Counted from the first letter of the stretch, positions 1 through 8,492 are shown. The stretch is 34,694 nucleotides of DNA from an uncultured Lachnospiraceae bacterium (GCA_905203555.1 CAJKWK010000026.1:1-34694), one strand, 5' to 3'. Notes: generated from the letters alone by a model not told the origin. Numbers and translations: made by a program.

Positions 1-78
1 TTGGTGCTTTAGACAGACATATCCATTTTTCAATTACACTTTGCGGAAACTCAAGAGGAAATTTATGGAGGTATCCCT

Positions 79-1014
79 ATGAAACTTGTCTTTCTTGATA
101 GAAAATCAATCGGTGACGATATTGACTTTTCCCCGTTTTACCAACTGGGAGACGTAGACGAATACAATTTCAGTACACCGGAAGAAGTGCCGGACCGCAT
201 ACAAGATGCAGATGTGATCATTGTCAATAAAATTCCGGTTAACGAACAGACCATCGGTCATGCTTCTCATTTAAAACTTGTCTGTGTGACTGCAACCGGA
301 ACAAACAACCTAGATAAAAGCTACCTGGAACAACGGGGCATTGCCTGGCGTAATGTTGCCGGATATTCTACCGAATCCGTTGCACAGCATACCTTTGCCA
401 TGCTCTTTTATCTCCTGGAGCATCTCCGCTATTATGATGACTATGTAGCGCAGGGACATTATCTCAACGATACCATGTTCACACATTTCGACAAGCGTTT
501 TCGTCAAATCAATGGCATGACCTGGGGAATCATCGGTCTGGGAGCCATCGGACGCAGAGTGGCTGAGATTGCCCGTCTGTTTGGAGCAAATATCATCTAC
601 TATTCGGCTTCCGGAGCCGCCCCGCAGGAAGGCTATCAACAAGTAGATTTTGATACCTTGCTCTCAACCTCTGATATTATATCCATCCACGCTCCACTCA
701 ATGAACATACACAAGGCCTGATCAATTCCGATGCCTTCCTTAAGATGCAGAAACATACGATTTTACTGAATGTGGGACGCGGGCCAATTGTGGACGAGGC
801 AGCACTTACTGATGCATTAAAGAACAAACAAATTGCCGCTGCCGGACTGGATGTCCTGTCTGTGGAACCGATGTCTGCCGACAATCCACTGACAGAACTT
901 CTCGGGAACGAAAATTTACTGATCACCCCACACATTGCATGGGCAAGTGTAGAGGCCCGCACTCGTCTGATGCAAATCATCGAAGAACAGATCCGCACGT
1001 TCTTCCATCTCTAA
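79..1014 (+). CDS. D-2-hydroxyacid dehydrogenase, NAD(P)-dependent
   Basis: Protein of 311 residues with the full fold of the D-isomer-specific 2-hydroxyacid dehydrogenases, which reduce 2-oxoacids to D-2-hydroxyacids (lactate, glycerate and relatives) in the cytoplasm. Seen in the sequence: a split substrate-binding domain, a Rossmann motif GLGAIG near residue 154, the NVGRGPIVDE segment carrying the catalytic Arg, the Glu in VEPMS and the catalytic His in ITPHIAWAS. The length is usual for the family. A GGAGG lies about 7 bases before the ATG, so the start is secure. It stands alone on the plus strand and is closed by a strong terminator. The exact substrate (hydroxypyruvate, phenylpyruvate, 2-oxoisocaproate) cannot be told from sequence alone. 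Confidence 0.93.
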   Translation: MKLVFLDRKSIGDDIDFSPFYQLGDVDEYNFSTPEEVPDRIQDADVIIVNKIPVNEQTIGHASHLKLVCVTATGTNNLDKSYLEQRGIAWRNVAGYSTESVAQHTFAMLFYLLEHLRYYDDYVAQGHYLNDTMFTHFDKRFRQINGMTWGIIGLGAIGRRVAEIARLFGANIIYYSASGAAPQEGYQQVDFDTLLSTSDIISIHAPLNEHTQGLINSDAFLKMQKHTILLNVGRGPIVDEAALTDALKNKQIAAAGLDVLSVEPMSADNPLTELLGNENLLITPHIAWASVEARTRLMQIIEEQIRTFFHL

Positions 1015-1018
1015 ACAC

Positions 1019-1041
1019 AAAACAGTCTACCGGACTGTTTT
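1019..1041 (+). terminator. Rho-independent terminator of the dehydrogenase gene
   Basis: Perfect 9-bp stem AAAACAGTC / GACTGTTTT with a TACCG loop, beginning 5 bases after the stop codon. The U-rich end of the right arm serves as the tail. Confidence 0.85.
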
Positions 1042-1064
1042 ACCGCATGCATAGCAAATTAAAT

Positions 1065-1113
1065 ACAGCAGGAAAGAAAGCGAACTCAAAAAGTTCTCCT
1101 TCCATCCTGCTGT
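1065..1113 (-). terminator. Terminator for the leftward lspA-like unit, possibly bidirectional
   Basis: Outer stem ACAGCAGGA / TCCTGCTGT encloses an inner hairpin, GAACT / AGTTC. On the plus strand it is followed by TGTTTCTTTTTT, on the minus strand by ATTTAATTT. It sits between convergent genes, so it may stop transcription from both sides; the leftward lspA-like gene ends about 30 bases before it. Confidence 0.65.
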
Positions 1114-1145
1114 GTTTCTTTTTTCCTTTTTTCTCTTTTTCAGAA

Positions 1146-1619
1146 TTATTTCCGTTTCTTACGAAAGACAGAAGACAATACAACCAATACGCTGCCTGCC
1201 CCAATCATAAAATCGGCAAGGTTAAATGTAATCGCTGTCACTTTCTTCCATTTTGTCTGAAATCCAATATAATCAATTACATATCCCCGGAACCATCTGT
1301 CAAACGTATTGCTCCATGCGCCCGCTGTCATAAGGGACAAGCCCCATTTTCTCAACCGCTGCTTTTTACACATTAAAGTAAATAACTGCCAGATTGTCAA
1401 AATCGTCGCTGCAATCGCAGATCCATACTTCACCAGTTCTTCTTTCTTCTCGCAAAGACTGAAACTAAATCCCCGATTGTACACCTTCCGAAAAATCACC
1501 TTTCCCTTACAGGCAGTTCGCTCTTCTTTCTGCGTCATAGAACTCTCAACGGTAGACTTGACTGTAATATCAAGCAACGCCAAACAGAGTGTGATACTGA
1601 TTAAAACCAGAATACCCAT
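1146..1619 (-). CDS. lspA: Signal peptidase II-like protein (LspA family)
   Basis: A 157-residue, four-helix membrane protein. LspA is the aspartic peptidase that cleaves lipoprotein signal peptides after lipid modification. Visible motifs: DxxxK in the first helix, VYNRGFSFSL in place of the usual V-N-x-G-A-A-F-S box, NTFDRW with the first catalytic Asp, and FNLADFMIGAG with the second. The Asn-x-Gly box and the sequence between motifs are divergent, so this may be a paralogue rather than the housekeeping enzyme. The ATG lies 2 bases after the stop codon of the zinc-ribbon gene, with AAGGAAGA just upstream inside that gene, so the two are probably co-transcribed and translationally coupled. 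Confidence 0.8.
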   Translation of the reverse strand: MGILVLISITLCLALLDITVKSTVESSMTQKEERTACKGKVIFRKVYNRGFSFSLCEKKEELVKYGSAIAATILTIWQLFTLMCKKQRLRKWGLSLMTAGAWSNTFDRWFRGYVIDYIGFQTKWKKVTAITFNLADFMIGAGSVLVVLSSVFRKKRK

Positions 1620-1621
1620 AC

Positions 1622-2185
1622 CTAGTCTTCCTTTTCTTCAGACTTTTCTTTTAACTTTGCTGTTACTTTCTCTGCAGTATCCTCTACTTTATCTGCGGCT
1701 TTCTCTGCCAGATCCTCTACCTTTTCTGCCAAATCATCCACCTTCTCAGCCGCTTTTTCTGCCAAGTCCGCTGTCTTCTCTTTCAATTCTTCCGCATATT
1801 CTTCTGCTTTTTCTTTTAAATCTTCCGGAGTCTTCTCTCCGCAATATGGACAGTATGCCATTCCCTTTGCAACTGTCTTACCGCAGGAAGGACACGCAAA
1901 ATCTCCTTTGACATCTACGATCATCTTTTCATATTCGCAAATGCTCTCCTCTCTGCTCTGGATCGCCTCACACAAACCGGAGGCCTCTACGCTCATGTCA
2001 GCCCCATTCTTAAACTGCCCGTAAACCATACGTCCCAGCTCTGCATAATCACTTTCATTTCCATTTTCAAGTGCACGAATCTGGCTCTTCAGCTTCTGAA
2101 TCTCCACCATTTCTCCTGCTTTATTTGTCACAGTTTCAGCTGTTTCACCAAATTTCTTTCCAAGATCTTCCCAAAATGTTCCCAT
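1622..2185 (-). CDS. Zinc-ribbon protein with apolipoprotein-like helical tail
   Basis: A 187-residue soluble protein of unknown function. Residues 1-95 are helical (WEDLGKKFGETAETVTNKAGEM..., then a charged coiled coil). A four-cysteine zinc ribbon follows (CPSC at 98-101, CPYC at 112-115). Residues 120-187 are a low-complexity Ala/Glu/Lys helix built on repeats such as DLAEKAAEKV and DLAEKVEDLAEKA, with a period near 7 to 11, resembling amphipathic apolipoprotein or LEA-type helices. The start has AAGGGAG 7 bases upstream and its own promoter. Coupling to the LspA-like gene hints at an envelope role, but this is only inference. Confidence 0.75.
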   Translation of the reverse strand: MGTFWEDLGKKFGETAETVTNKAGEMVEIQKLKSQIRALENGNESDYAELGRMVYGQFKNGADMSVEASGLCEAIQSREESICEYEKMIVDVKGDFACPSCGKTVAKGMAYCPYCGEKTPEDLKEKAEEYAEELKEKTADLAEKAAEKVDDLAEKVEDLAEKAADKVEDTAEKVTAKLKEKSEEKED

Positions 2186-2219
2186 AGCTAAAATCTCCCT
2201 TCAAATAAATCTTGTTTTT

Positions 2220-2247
2220 ATTTTATCATATTCTTTTCTAACTTCAA
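2220..2247 (-). promoter_or_regulatory. SigA-type promoter of the zinc-ribbon/lspA unit
   Basis: On the minus strand TTGAAG (2247-2242), a 16-bp spacer and TAAAAT (2225-2220) lie about 35 bases ahead of the ATG at 2185. Confidence 0.55.
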
Positions 2248-2339
2248 ACCATTTCCTTCTTTGTTTACATTTATTTAATAGATTGTACTTTTTTCCTGAG
2301 AACATACATATAGTAAAAGAAAAAAGGAAATCTATTTCC

Positions 2340-4046
2340 ATGATCTCTTCTGAAATCTGTAAAGAACGTATTCTTTCTGACGACTACTATGATTTTATCG
2401 TAGACGATATCCGCACGCCATTTTTATCCGGTGTCCTTCTGGACAATGTCTGTGAACAGCCTGCAGGAAATAACTATCGTTGTGTTTATTTGTCTCGTAT
2501 TCAGGTAGCTCCCATTACATTAGAAAAATTCAGCTATAATTCCATTCCCAAATGCTTTTCTCCTACCAGTATGGAGACAATGAATCAGGCCGGAATCCTT
2601 CCACTTCAGACATATCCGACACTAAAACTCACCGGGAAAGGAGTTTTGATTGGATTTCTTGACAGCGGCATCGACTATCAAAACCCAATTTTCCGAAATC
2701 TGGACGGAACAACCCGCATTGCAGGCATCTGGGACCAGACGATTCAAGATGGTACGCCGCCGGCAGCATTTGCCTACGGCAGTGAATATACACACGAACA
2801 AATTGATCAAGCACTTCTCCTGGAAAACCCTCTGGAGCTCGTTCCCTCTGTCGATACCGATGGGCATGGCACCTTCACAGCCAGTCTTGCCGCCGGCAGC
2901 GGCAATCCAGAAGAGGCTTTTTTAGGCGCCGCCCCGGATGCTGTCATAGGTGTTGTCAAATTAAAACAGGCGAAACAGTATCTGAGAGACTATTATTTCA
3001 TTTCCAAAGACACCGTCTGCTATCAGGAAAATGATATTTTACTCGGTCTTCACTATCTGGAACAGCTTGCCAAACAATTAAATCTCCCACTGGTATATTG
3101 TATCAGCGCAGGCTCCAGCGCTGGAGGTCATGTGGGCGCACTCCCACTTTCACAGGTTTTGAACAACTACGGCACATACGCCAACCGGGTGCCTGTAGTC
3201 GGCACCGGAAACGAATCTGACAAACGACACCACTTCTACAATGAAATTCCGGACAACAACACCATCCAAACGGTGGAAGTCCGCGTAGGAGAATCCGTTC
3301 CCGGCTTTACAATGGAATTATGGACTTCCATTCCAAACATTTTATCCATTTCCCTGATTTCCCCTTCCGGTGAAAATACAAACCGCATCCCCATCCGGGC
3401 AAACGCGCATACTACCTTCGATTTTCTATTTGAACGTACACGCGTGACCATCGATTATCAATTAATCGTAGAGAAAGAGAATTCCGAACTAATCTTCTTT
3501 CGTTTTGATGCGCCTTCTGCCGGAGTCTGGAGAATCAATGTCGAGCCAATTCGTATTATAGACGGCCGCTATCATATCTGGCTGCCTGTCACAGAACTGC
3601 TCCAGGGGGAAGTATTTTTTCTCAACTCCAATCCCTATTACACCATCACCAACCCCGGAAATGCAAACAGCGCCATTACAGTTTCTTATTACGATGGCGC
3701 CTCTAGCTCCATTGCCACAGCTTCCGGACGGGGATATGGCAGAAATGAACAGATCAAACCAACGATCACCGCCCCCGGAATCAATGTCAAAGGGGCTCTT
3801 CCCAACGGCCGCTATGCGATTCGTTCCGGCGCAAGCATCTCTGCAGCAGTTACTTCCGGTGCCGTTGCTTTGCTTTTAGAATGGATTATTTATCAACTGG
3901 GGTTTCCCGCCATTGATTCTTATCAGATCAAAAGCCTTCTGATCCTAGGTGCTGTTCGCAGCTCCAATATGGAATTTCCAAACCGCGAGTGGGGGTATGG
4001 CCAGTTGGATGTATATAATACATTTGAAGAAATCCGGCAGCTTTAA
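2340..4046 (+). CDS. Csp-like subtilisin-family serine protease (S8)
   Basis: A 568-residue subtilase. The catalytic triad is intact: Asp in FLDSGIDY (about residue 108), His in DTDGHGTF (about 176) and Ser in SGASISAA (about 499). Between His and Ser lies an insert of roughly 200 residues rich in beta structure, matching the jelly-roll insertion of clostridial Csp proteases. The first ~90 residues look like a prodomain, and no signal peptide is seen. Csp proteases of Clostridia activate the spore cortex hydrolase SleC during germination; many Lachnospiraceae paralogues have unknown targets, so the spore role is inference. The ATG at 2340 is chosen because AAAGGAAA stands 10 bases upstream; an in-frame TTG at 2283 has no such site. 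A CATATAGTA at 2307-2315 fits the -10 pattern of sporulation sigma factors, without a clear -35. Confidence 0.88.
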   Translation: MISSEICKERILSDDYYDFIVDDIRTPFLSGVLLDNVCEQPAGNNYRCVYLSRIQVAPITLEKFSYNSIPKCFSPTSMETMNQAGILPLQTYPTLKLTGKGVLIGFLDSGIDYQNPIFRNLDGTTRIAGIWDQTIQDGTPPAAFAYGSEYTHEQIDQALLLENPLELVPSVDTDGHGTFTASLAAGSGNPEEAFLGAAPDAVIGVVKLKQAKQYLRDYYFISKDTVCYQENDILLGLHYLEQLAKQLNLPLVYCISAGSSAGGHVGALPLSQVLNNYGTYANRVPVVGTGNESDKRHHFYNEIPDNNTIQTVEVRVGESVPGFTMELWTSIPNILSISLISPSGENTNRIPIRANAHTTFDFLFERTRVTIDYQLIVEKENSELIFFRFDAPSAGVWRINVEPIRIIDGRYHIWLPVTELLQGEVFFLNSNPYYTITNPGNANSAITVSYYDGASSSIATASGRGYGRNEQIKPTITAPGINVKGALPNGRYAIRSGASISAAVTSGAVALLLEWIIYQLGFPAIDSYQIKSLLILGAVRSSNMEFPNREWGYGQLDVYNTFEEIRQL

Positions 4047-4062
4047 CCATTGCTGCCGGATT
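4031..4062 (+). terminator. Hairpin overlapping the protease stop codon, between convergent genes
   Basis: Perfect 11-bp stem AATCCGGCAGC / GCTGCCGGATT; the left arm encodes the last codons of the protease and the loop holds its TAA. The plus-strand tail is poor in T (TCCCTTATG), while the minus-strand side ends in TTTCTTC, so it may mainly serve the leftward clpX-like gene. Confidence 0.6.
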
Positions 4063-4065
4063 CCC

Positions 4066-5619
4066 TTATGATAACAGTGGTACGCTCTGTCCCCTCAGGG
4101 AAATGATCGGTCCGCCTGTTCCTTCAATATATGCTCTTGTAATTGTCACCTCACCAATATTTTCATCCTTCGGAATCTCATACATAATATCCAGCATAAA
4201 TTCTTCAATGATTGCGCGCAAGGCTCTGGCTCCTGTATCTTTTGCCATTGCCTTCTCCGCAATGGCTTCAAGAGCTCCTTCATCAAAAATCAGATTCACC
4301 TCATCCAATGCCAGTAATTTCTGATATTGTTTGAGAATTGCGTTCTTAGGCTCTTTCAAAATCTGTACAAGCATATCCTTATCCAGACCTTTTAAAGAGA
4401 AGATGATCGGCAGTCGTCCGATAAACTCCGGAATCATACCGAAATTCCGCAAATCTTCCACCGTAACCTTGCTGAGCAAATCTTTGTCATTGTCATACTG
4501 ATCCTTCAATTCCGCATTAAATCCCATAGATGCTTTATTCGTCAGACGTTCTTTGATAATGCCTTCCAGATCCGGAAATGCGCCTCCGCAAATAAACAGG
4601 ATATTCTTTGTATTCACTGTCGTAAGCGGCACCATTGCATTCTTGCTGTTTGCTCCTACCGGCACCTCTACTTCGCTTCCTTCCAACAGTTTCAGCATTC
4701 CCTGCTGAACAGACTCTCCGCTGACATCCCGCTGACTGGAATTTCTCTTCTTCGCAATCTTGTCGATCTCATCGATAAAAATAATTCCCTGTTCTGCGCG
4801 TTCCACATCATTGTCTGCCGCCGCCAGGAGCTTGGAAACTACGCTTTCGATGTCATCTCCTATGTATCCTGCTTCTGTCAAAGAAGTCGCATCTGTAATA
4901 GCCAGCGGCACATCCAGCAATTTTGCCAGAGTCTTTACCAGATATGTTTTACCACTTCCTGTTGGTCCGATCATCAGCATATTGGACTTCTCAATCTCAA
5001 TATCATCAACCATATTGGTAAGTACTCGCTTATAGTGATTGTATACCGCTACAGCCATCGCTTTCTTCGCATACTCCTGCCCGACTACATACTCATCCAG
5101 ACGGGCTTTGATCTTATGCGGCGCCGGAATATCCTTCAGCGTCAGTTTCTTCACCGGTTTCTGTTCTTTTTTCTTTTTCTTTTTAATCTTCTGACTCTTA
5201 GGAAAACTATTTTCCAAATCCGATAAATTCAAGAACTGAACCCCCGGGATGTTCATCATTTTACTGAAATCAATCGGCATATTATTCATCGCATCAAAAC
5301 TTCTCTGCATGCAGTCCTGACACACCGTCATATTATTCGGCAGCTCAACCATCTTTCCAGCCGTGCTCTCAGGACGATGACACAACACACAGACTTTCTC
5401 ATACTCATCCTCTCCGGAATCTCCATCCCCGGTCTTCTCCTCGACTACCGATACTTCCGCCGGATCCTCCGTAACATCTGTGCCTTTTCCATCTGAAGAA
5501 CCATCTTCCGCATGTTCTACATCCACTTCACAGAAATCAATGGTTTTTCCCTCGGAAACTGCTTTCTCCTCTTTCTCCTGTTCCTCTGAATCTACTATAA
5601 TAAAATCATGATCTGACAT
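4066..5619 (-). CDS. ClpX-like AAA+ unfoldase with long acidic N-terminus
   Basis: 517 residues from the ATG at 5619, which has GGAGG 7 bases upstream; the longer ORF to 5691 runs through a terminator and promoter and is rejected. Order: acidic N-terminus (1-75), C4 zinc-binding domain (Cys 77, 80, 100, 103), a Lys-rich linker, then a ClpX-type AAA+ module with Walker A GPTGSGKT (218-225), Walker B IIFIDEID (279-286) and GARALRAI sensor 2. The pore-1 loop is GYIG (251-254) and a ClpP-docking-type loop reads MGF (365-367, usually IGF). The RKH pore loop of ClpX is replaced by ANSKNA (323-328). Canonical ClpX is near 420 residues and often sits by tig/clpP/lon; here the neighbour is ligA, so this is most likely a second ClpX with its own substrates. 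It has its own promoter. Confidence 0.88.
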   Translation of the reverse strand: MSDHDFIIVDSEEQEKEEKAVSEGKTIDFCEVDVEHAEDGSSDGKGTDVTEDPAEVSVVEEKTGDGDSGEDEYEKVCVLCHRPESTAGKMVELPNNMTVCQDCMQRSFDAMNNMPIDFSKMMNIPGVQFLNLSDLENSFPKSQKIKKKKKKEQKPVKKLTLKDIPAPHKIKARLDEYVVGQEYAKKAMAVAVYNHYKRVLTNMVDDIEIEKSNMLMIGPTGSGKTYLVKTLAKLLDVPLAITDATSLTEAGYIGDDIESVVSKLLAAADNDVERAEQGIIFIDEIDKIAKKRNSSQRDVSGESVQQGMLKLLEGSEVEVPVGANSKNAMVPLTTVNTKNILFICGGAFPDLEGIIKERLTNKASMGFNAELKDQYDNDKDLLSKVTVEDLRNFGMIPEFIGRLPIIFSLKGLDKDMLVQILKEPKNAILKQYQKLLALDEVNLIFDEGALEAIAEKAMAKDTGARALRAIIEEFMLDIMYEIPKDENIGEVTITRAYIEGTGGPIISLRGQSVPLLS

Positions 5620-5656
5620 ATCTATTCCTCCAAAAATACTTCTGCTACAATCCAAT

Positions 5657-5685
5657 ATTATAACGAAAACCGACAATATAGTAAA
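5657..5685 (-). promoter_or_regulatory. Promoter of the clpX-like gene
   Basis: Minus strand: TTTACT (5685-5680), a 17-bp spacer, TATAAT (5662-5657). It overlaps the ligA terminator hairpin and gives a leader of about 30 bases carrying GGAGG (5631-5627). Confidence 0.6.
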
Positions 5686-5701
5686 TAACAATTGCCGGTT
5701 T
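5667..5701 (-). terminator. Terminator after ligA, overlapping the next promoter
   Basis: On the minus strand AAACCGGCAAT / ATTGTCGGTTT pairs over 11 bp (one G-U) and ends in TTTTCGTT. It lies about 27 bases past the ligA stop and separates the ligA operon from clpX. Confidence 0.65.
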
Positions 5702-5727
5702 CCTCCTTTAAATCCTATTAAATTTTT

Positions 5728-7692
5728 CTAAAATGGTTCTTCTAACATTTTCAAAAATGCCTCTTCTGAAAGAATGGGAATCCCCAGCTCCCTTGCCTTT
5801 TTGTTTTTAGAAGATGTCGATTCTACATCATTATTGATCAGATAATCTGTCTTCGAGGTCACACTTCCGGTCACCTTTCCTCCCTTCTTCTCAATCAGCT
5901 CTTTCACCTCTGCCCGATTCGCAAAATGGTGTACACTTCCGGTTATAACGAAATTCTTTCCTTCCAAAATCTGTATTTCTGACTCACCCGTTTCCTGAGG
6001 AATTTCTACCTCCTGGAGCAGTTCTATATATAGCTTGCGATGTTTTTCTTCTGAAAAATACGCCACATAAGACTGTGCGATCACCTCGCCAACTCCCGGA
6101 ATCGCACCCAGTTCTTCAACCGTTGCATCCGGCAGTTTCTGCGGATCATTTTCCAACGCCTTACAAATCATCTTGGCATTAGCAAGCCCGATATTGGCAA
6201 TTCCCAGACTATATAAAAGTTTTGGCAATGTGGTTTTCCTTGCATGTTCCACACTCTTCTGTAAATTGACATAGGATTTTTCCCCAAATCCTTCCATCTT
6301 TTTGATTTCTTCTTCATAACGATCCAAATGAAAAATATCAGTAAAATCTTTTACAAAACCACGATCGATAAACTTCTCCAACGTTGCTTCTGACAGGCCT
6401 TCGATATTCATTGCATCCCTGCTTACAAATAAGGCAAATGATTTCACTTGCTTTGCCTGACACTGCGGATTGGTACAATACAACATTCTAGTGTCATTTA
6501 CCATAGAAATCCTTGTCGTTCCGCCACATACCGGGCAGTGTTCCGGTATCGGACAAGTTCCACTTCTGGTCAGATTTTCCGCAATCTGCGGAATGATCAT
6601 ATTGGCCTTATAAACCTGAATGGTATCGCCGACTCCTAACTCCAGCTCTTCCATAATGCTAAGATTGTGTACACTTGCGCGGCTTACCGTTGTCCCCTCC
6701 AATTCCACCGGTTCAAAAACAGCTACCGGATTGATCAGCCCGGTTCTGGAAGGACTCCACTCAATTTCCTTTAACGTTGTTTCCCTCACTTCGTCTGCCC
6801 ATTTAAAAGCAAAAGAATCTCGCGGGAATTTTGCCGTTCTTCCAAGAGACTGCCCATAGGCAATATCATTGTATACAAGCACCAGCCCGTCTGACGGAAA
6901 TTCATTCTCTACAATCTTTTCTGCAAACCAGGCAACTTCAGACTCAATAGTCTCCGCTGTAACCAAATGATGCTCCACTACTTCAAAGCCCTGATTGCTG
7001 AGCCACTCAAACTGCCTTGCGCGGGAATTTTCAAATTCCACACCCTCCGCACGCACAAGGGAAAATGCAAAGAAACGAACATTTCTTTTTGCTGTCACCT
7101 CATTGCTCAATTGTCGGACCGAACCGCTGCATAAATTGCGGGGATTTTTGTATTTTGCATCCACATCTTCAATCTCTGCATTGATTCTTTCAAAATCCTG
7201 ATACCGGATCACAGCCTCTCCCCGCAGAATCAGCTCTCCCTTATAGGAAATATGCAGCGGAAGATTTTGAAATACTTTTGCATTGTTTGTAATTACTTCT
7301 CCTATTTCTCCGTTTCCGCGTGTAACCGCCTTTTGCAGCGTACCGTTCTGATAGGTGAGAACGATTGTAAGCCCGTCCAGCTTCCATGAAAGCAACGCCT
7401 CCTGGCTGCCAAGAAACTCTTTGAGTCTGGAAACTTCTTTTGTCTTATCCAACGACAGCATCGGACTCTCATGCCGCTCTTTCGGGAGTTCACTTTGCAC
7501 TTCATATCCCACATGAATCGTAGGGCTGGAGGCGAGAGTTGTTCCCAGCTCCTCTTCCAGTTCCTGAAGTTCATCGTACAATTTATCATATTCGTAGTTA
7601 CTCATGATCTCTGTGTCTTCCTGCTCATATGCACGTCGGGCACGATTTAAAAGTTCTACCAATTCCAGCATTCGCTGTTTCTTTGTGTCCAT
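5728..7692 (-). CDS. ligA: NAD-dependent DNA ligase
   Basis: Seals nicks with NAD+ as AMP donor. The start at 7692 gives 654 residues beginning MDTKKQRMLELVELL, matching the usual N-terminus, with GGAG 9 bases upstream; the longer GTG start at 7740 lies inside rluF without a good site. Domains: Ia NMN-binding helices (IMSNYEYDKLYDEL), adenylation domain with KLDG nucleophile motif (about residue 104), OB fold, four-Cys zinc finger (CPVCGG ... CTNPQC), helix-hairpin-helix repeats and a C-terminal BRCT domain (IQILEGKNFVITG). The usual RGDG-xx-GEDVT box reads RGNGEIGEVITNN. It is the last gene of the six-gene leftward operon and is closed by a terminator. Many Clostridia carry two ligA genes; whether this is the only one cannot be seen here. 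Confidence 0.93.
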   Translation of the reverse strand: MDTKKQRMLELVELLNRARRAYEQEDTEIMSNYEYDKLYDELQELEEELGTTLASSPTIHVGYEVQSELPKERHESPMLSLDKTKEVSRLKEFLGSQEALLSWKLDGLTIVLTYQNGTLQKAVTRGNGEIGEVITNNAKVFQNLPLHISYKGELILRGEAVIRYQDFERINAEIEDVDAKYKNPRNLCSGSVRQLSNEVTAKRNVRFFAFSLVRAEGVEFENSRARQFEWLSNQGFEVVEHHLVTAETIESEVAWFAEKIVENEFPSDGLVLVYNDIAYGQSLGRTAKFPRDSFAFKWADEVRETTLKEIEWSPSRTGLINPVAVFEPVELEGTTVSRASVHNLSIMEELELGVGDTIQVYKANMIIPQIAENLTRSGTCPIPEHCPVCGGTTRISMVNDTRMLYCTNPQCQAKQVKSFALFVSRDAMNIEGLSEATLEKFIDRGFVKDFTDIFHLDRYEEEIKKMEGFGEKSYVNLQKSVEHARKTTLPKLLYSLGIANIGLANAKMICKALENDPQKLPDATVEELGAIPGVGEVIAQSYVAYFSEEKHRKLYIELLQEVEIPQETGESEIQILEGKNFVITGSVHHFANRAEVKELIEKKGGKVTGSVTSKTDYLINNDVESTSSKNKKARELGIPILSEEAFLKMLEEPF

Positions 7693-7730
7693 CCTTGTCT
7701 GCTCCTGTTCCTGTATATTTTTCTGCAAGA

Positions 7731-8492
7731 TCAGCTCCACACTGTCTCATTAGATGAATTCCGGATCTGTTCATACAATGCATTTAATTCTGCATCCGTA
7801 AGTCTGCGGTATTCGCCTTCCTTCAAACTTCCCAGGTCAATATTCATAATCCTTGTTCTCAGCAAATCTTTGACTTCATACCCCAACGCTTCACACATCC
7901 GCCGGATTTGTCGGTTCAATCCCTGGGTTAAAATAATCGAAAATGTATATTTACCGATTTTCCGAACCTCACATGGTCTGGTCACAGTATCCAAGATCGG
8001 GACTCCTGCCGCCATCTGCCGCAGAAAATCAGTGGTCACCGGCTTATCTACCGTCACCTTATATTCCTTCTCATGCCGGTTTCCTGCCCGCATCATTTTG
8101 TTAATAATATCTCCATTATTTGTCATCAAAAGAAGTCCTCGCGAATCCTTATCCAGCCTTCCGATATAAGTCACACGAATGGGATAGTTCAAAAACCGTA
8201 CGATGCTGTTTCTCTCTCTGCGTTCTTCCGTACAGACGATTCCAACCGGTTTATTGACCGCAAGCACGACCATCTCATCCTGTCTGGAGACAACCCGTTT
8301 TCCAACACGTACTTCCTGTCCCGGAGTCACCTTCATCCCCATCTGTGCACGTTTTCCATCAATTGTCACTTTCCCGCTTTCAATCAGCCGGTCGGCTTCC
8401 CTGCGGGAACACACGCCCGCCTCACTTAAATATTTATTCAAGCGGACAGGCTCGTTCTTCAACAAATATTCCTGTTCAATCTTATTGCTCAC
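7731..8492 (-). CDS. rluF: 23S rRNA pseudouridine synthase, RluF type
   Basis: A 253-residue protein with an N-terminal S4 RNA-binding domain (RLNKYLSEAGVCSRREADRL) and a RsuA/RluB/RluE/RluF catalytic domain with Asp114 in GRLDKDSRGL. The stretch AGNRHEKEYKVTVDKP, the segment MAAGVPILDTVTRPC and the motif GLNRQIRRMCEALGYEV follow E. coli RluF closely, as I remember it. RluF isomerises a uridine in helix 74 of 23S rRNA (U2604 in E. coli). It starts with GTG and overlaps the end of the DHHW gene by 11 bases, with GGAGTG 7 bases upstream. Its stop codon lies 39 bases before the chosen ligA start, so the two are tightly linked. Confidence 0.9.
   Translation of the reverse strand: MSNKIEQEYLLKNEPVRLNKYLSEAGVCSRREADRLIESGKVTIDGKRAQMGMKVTPGQEVRVGKRVVSRQDEMVVLAVNKPVGIVCTEERRERNSIVRFLNYPIRVTYIGRLDKDSRGLLLMTNNGDIINKMMRAGNRHEKEYKVTVDKPVTTDFLRQMAAGVPILDTVTRPCEVRKIGKYTFSIILTQGLNRQIRRMCEALGYEVKDLLRTRIMNIDLGSLKEGEYRRLTDAELNALYEQIRNSSNETVWS

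Noticed and set aside
1309..1911. Long plus-strand frame across the lspA-like and zinc-ribbon genes
   Set aside because: Low-complexity Leu/Pro/Ser translation opposite two well-supported genes.
5620..5691. N-terminal extension of the ClpX-like protein
   Set aside because: It runs through the ligA terminator and the clpX promoter; GGAGG stands before the ATG at 5619.
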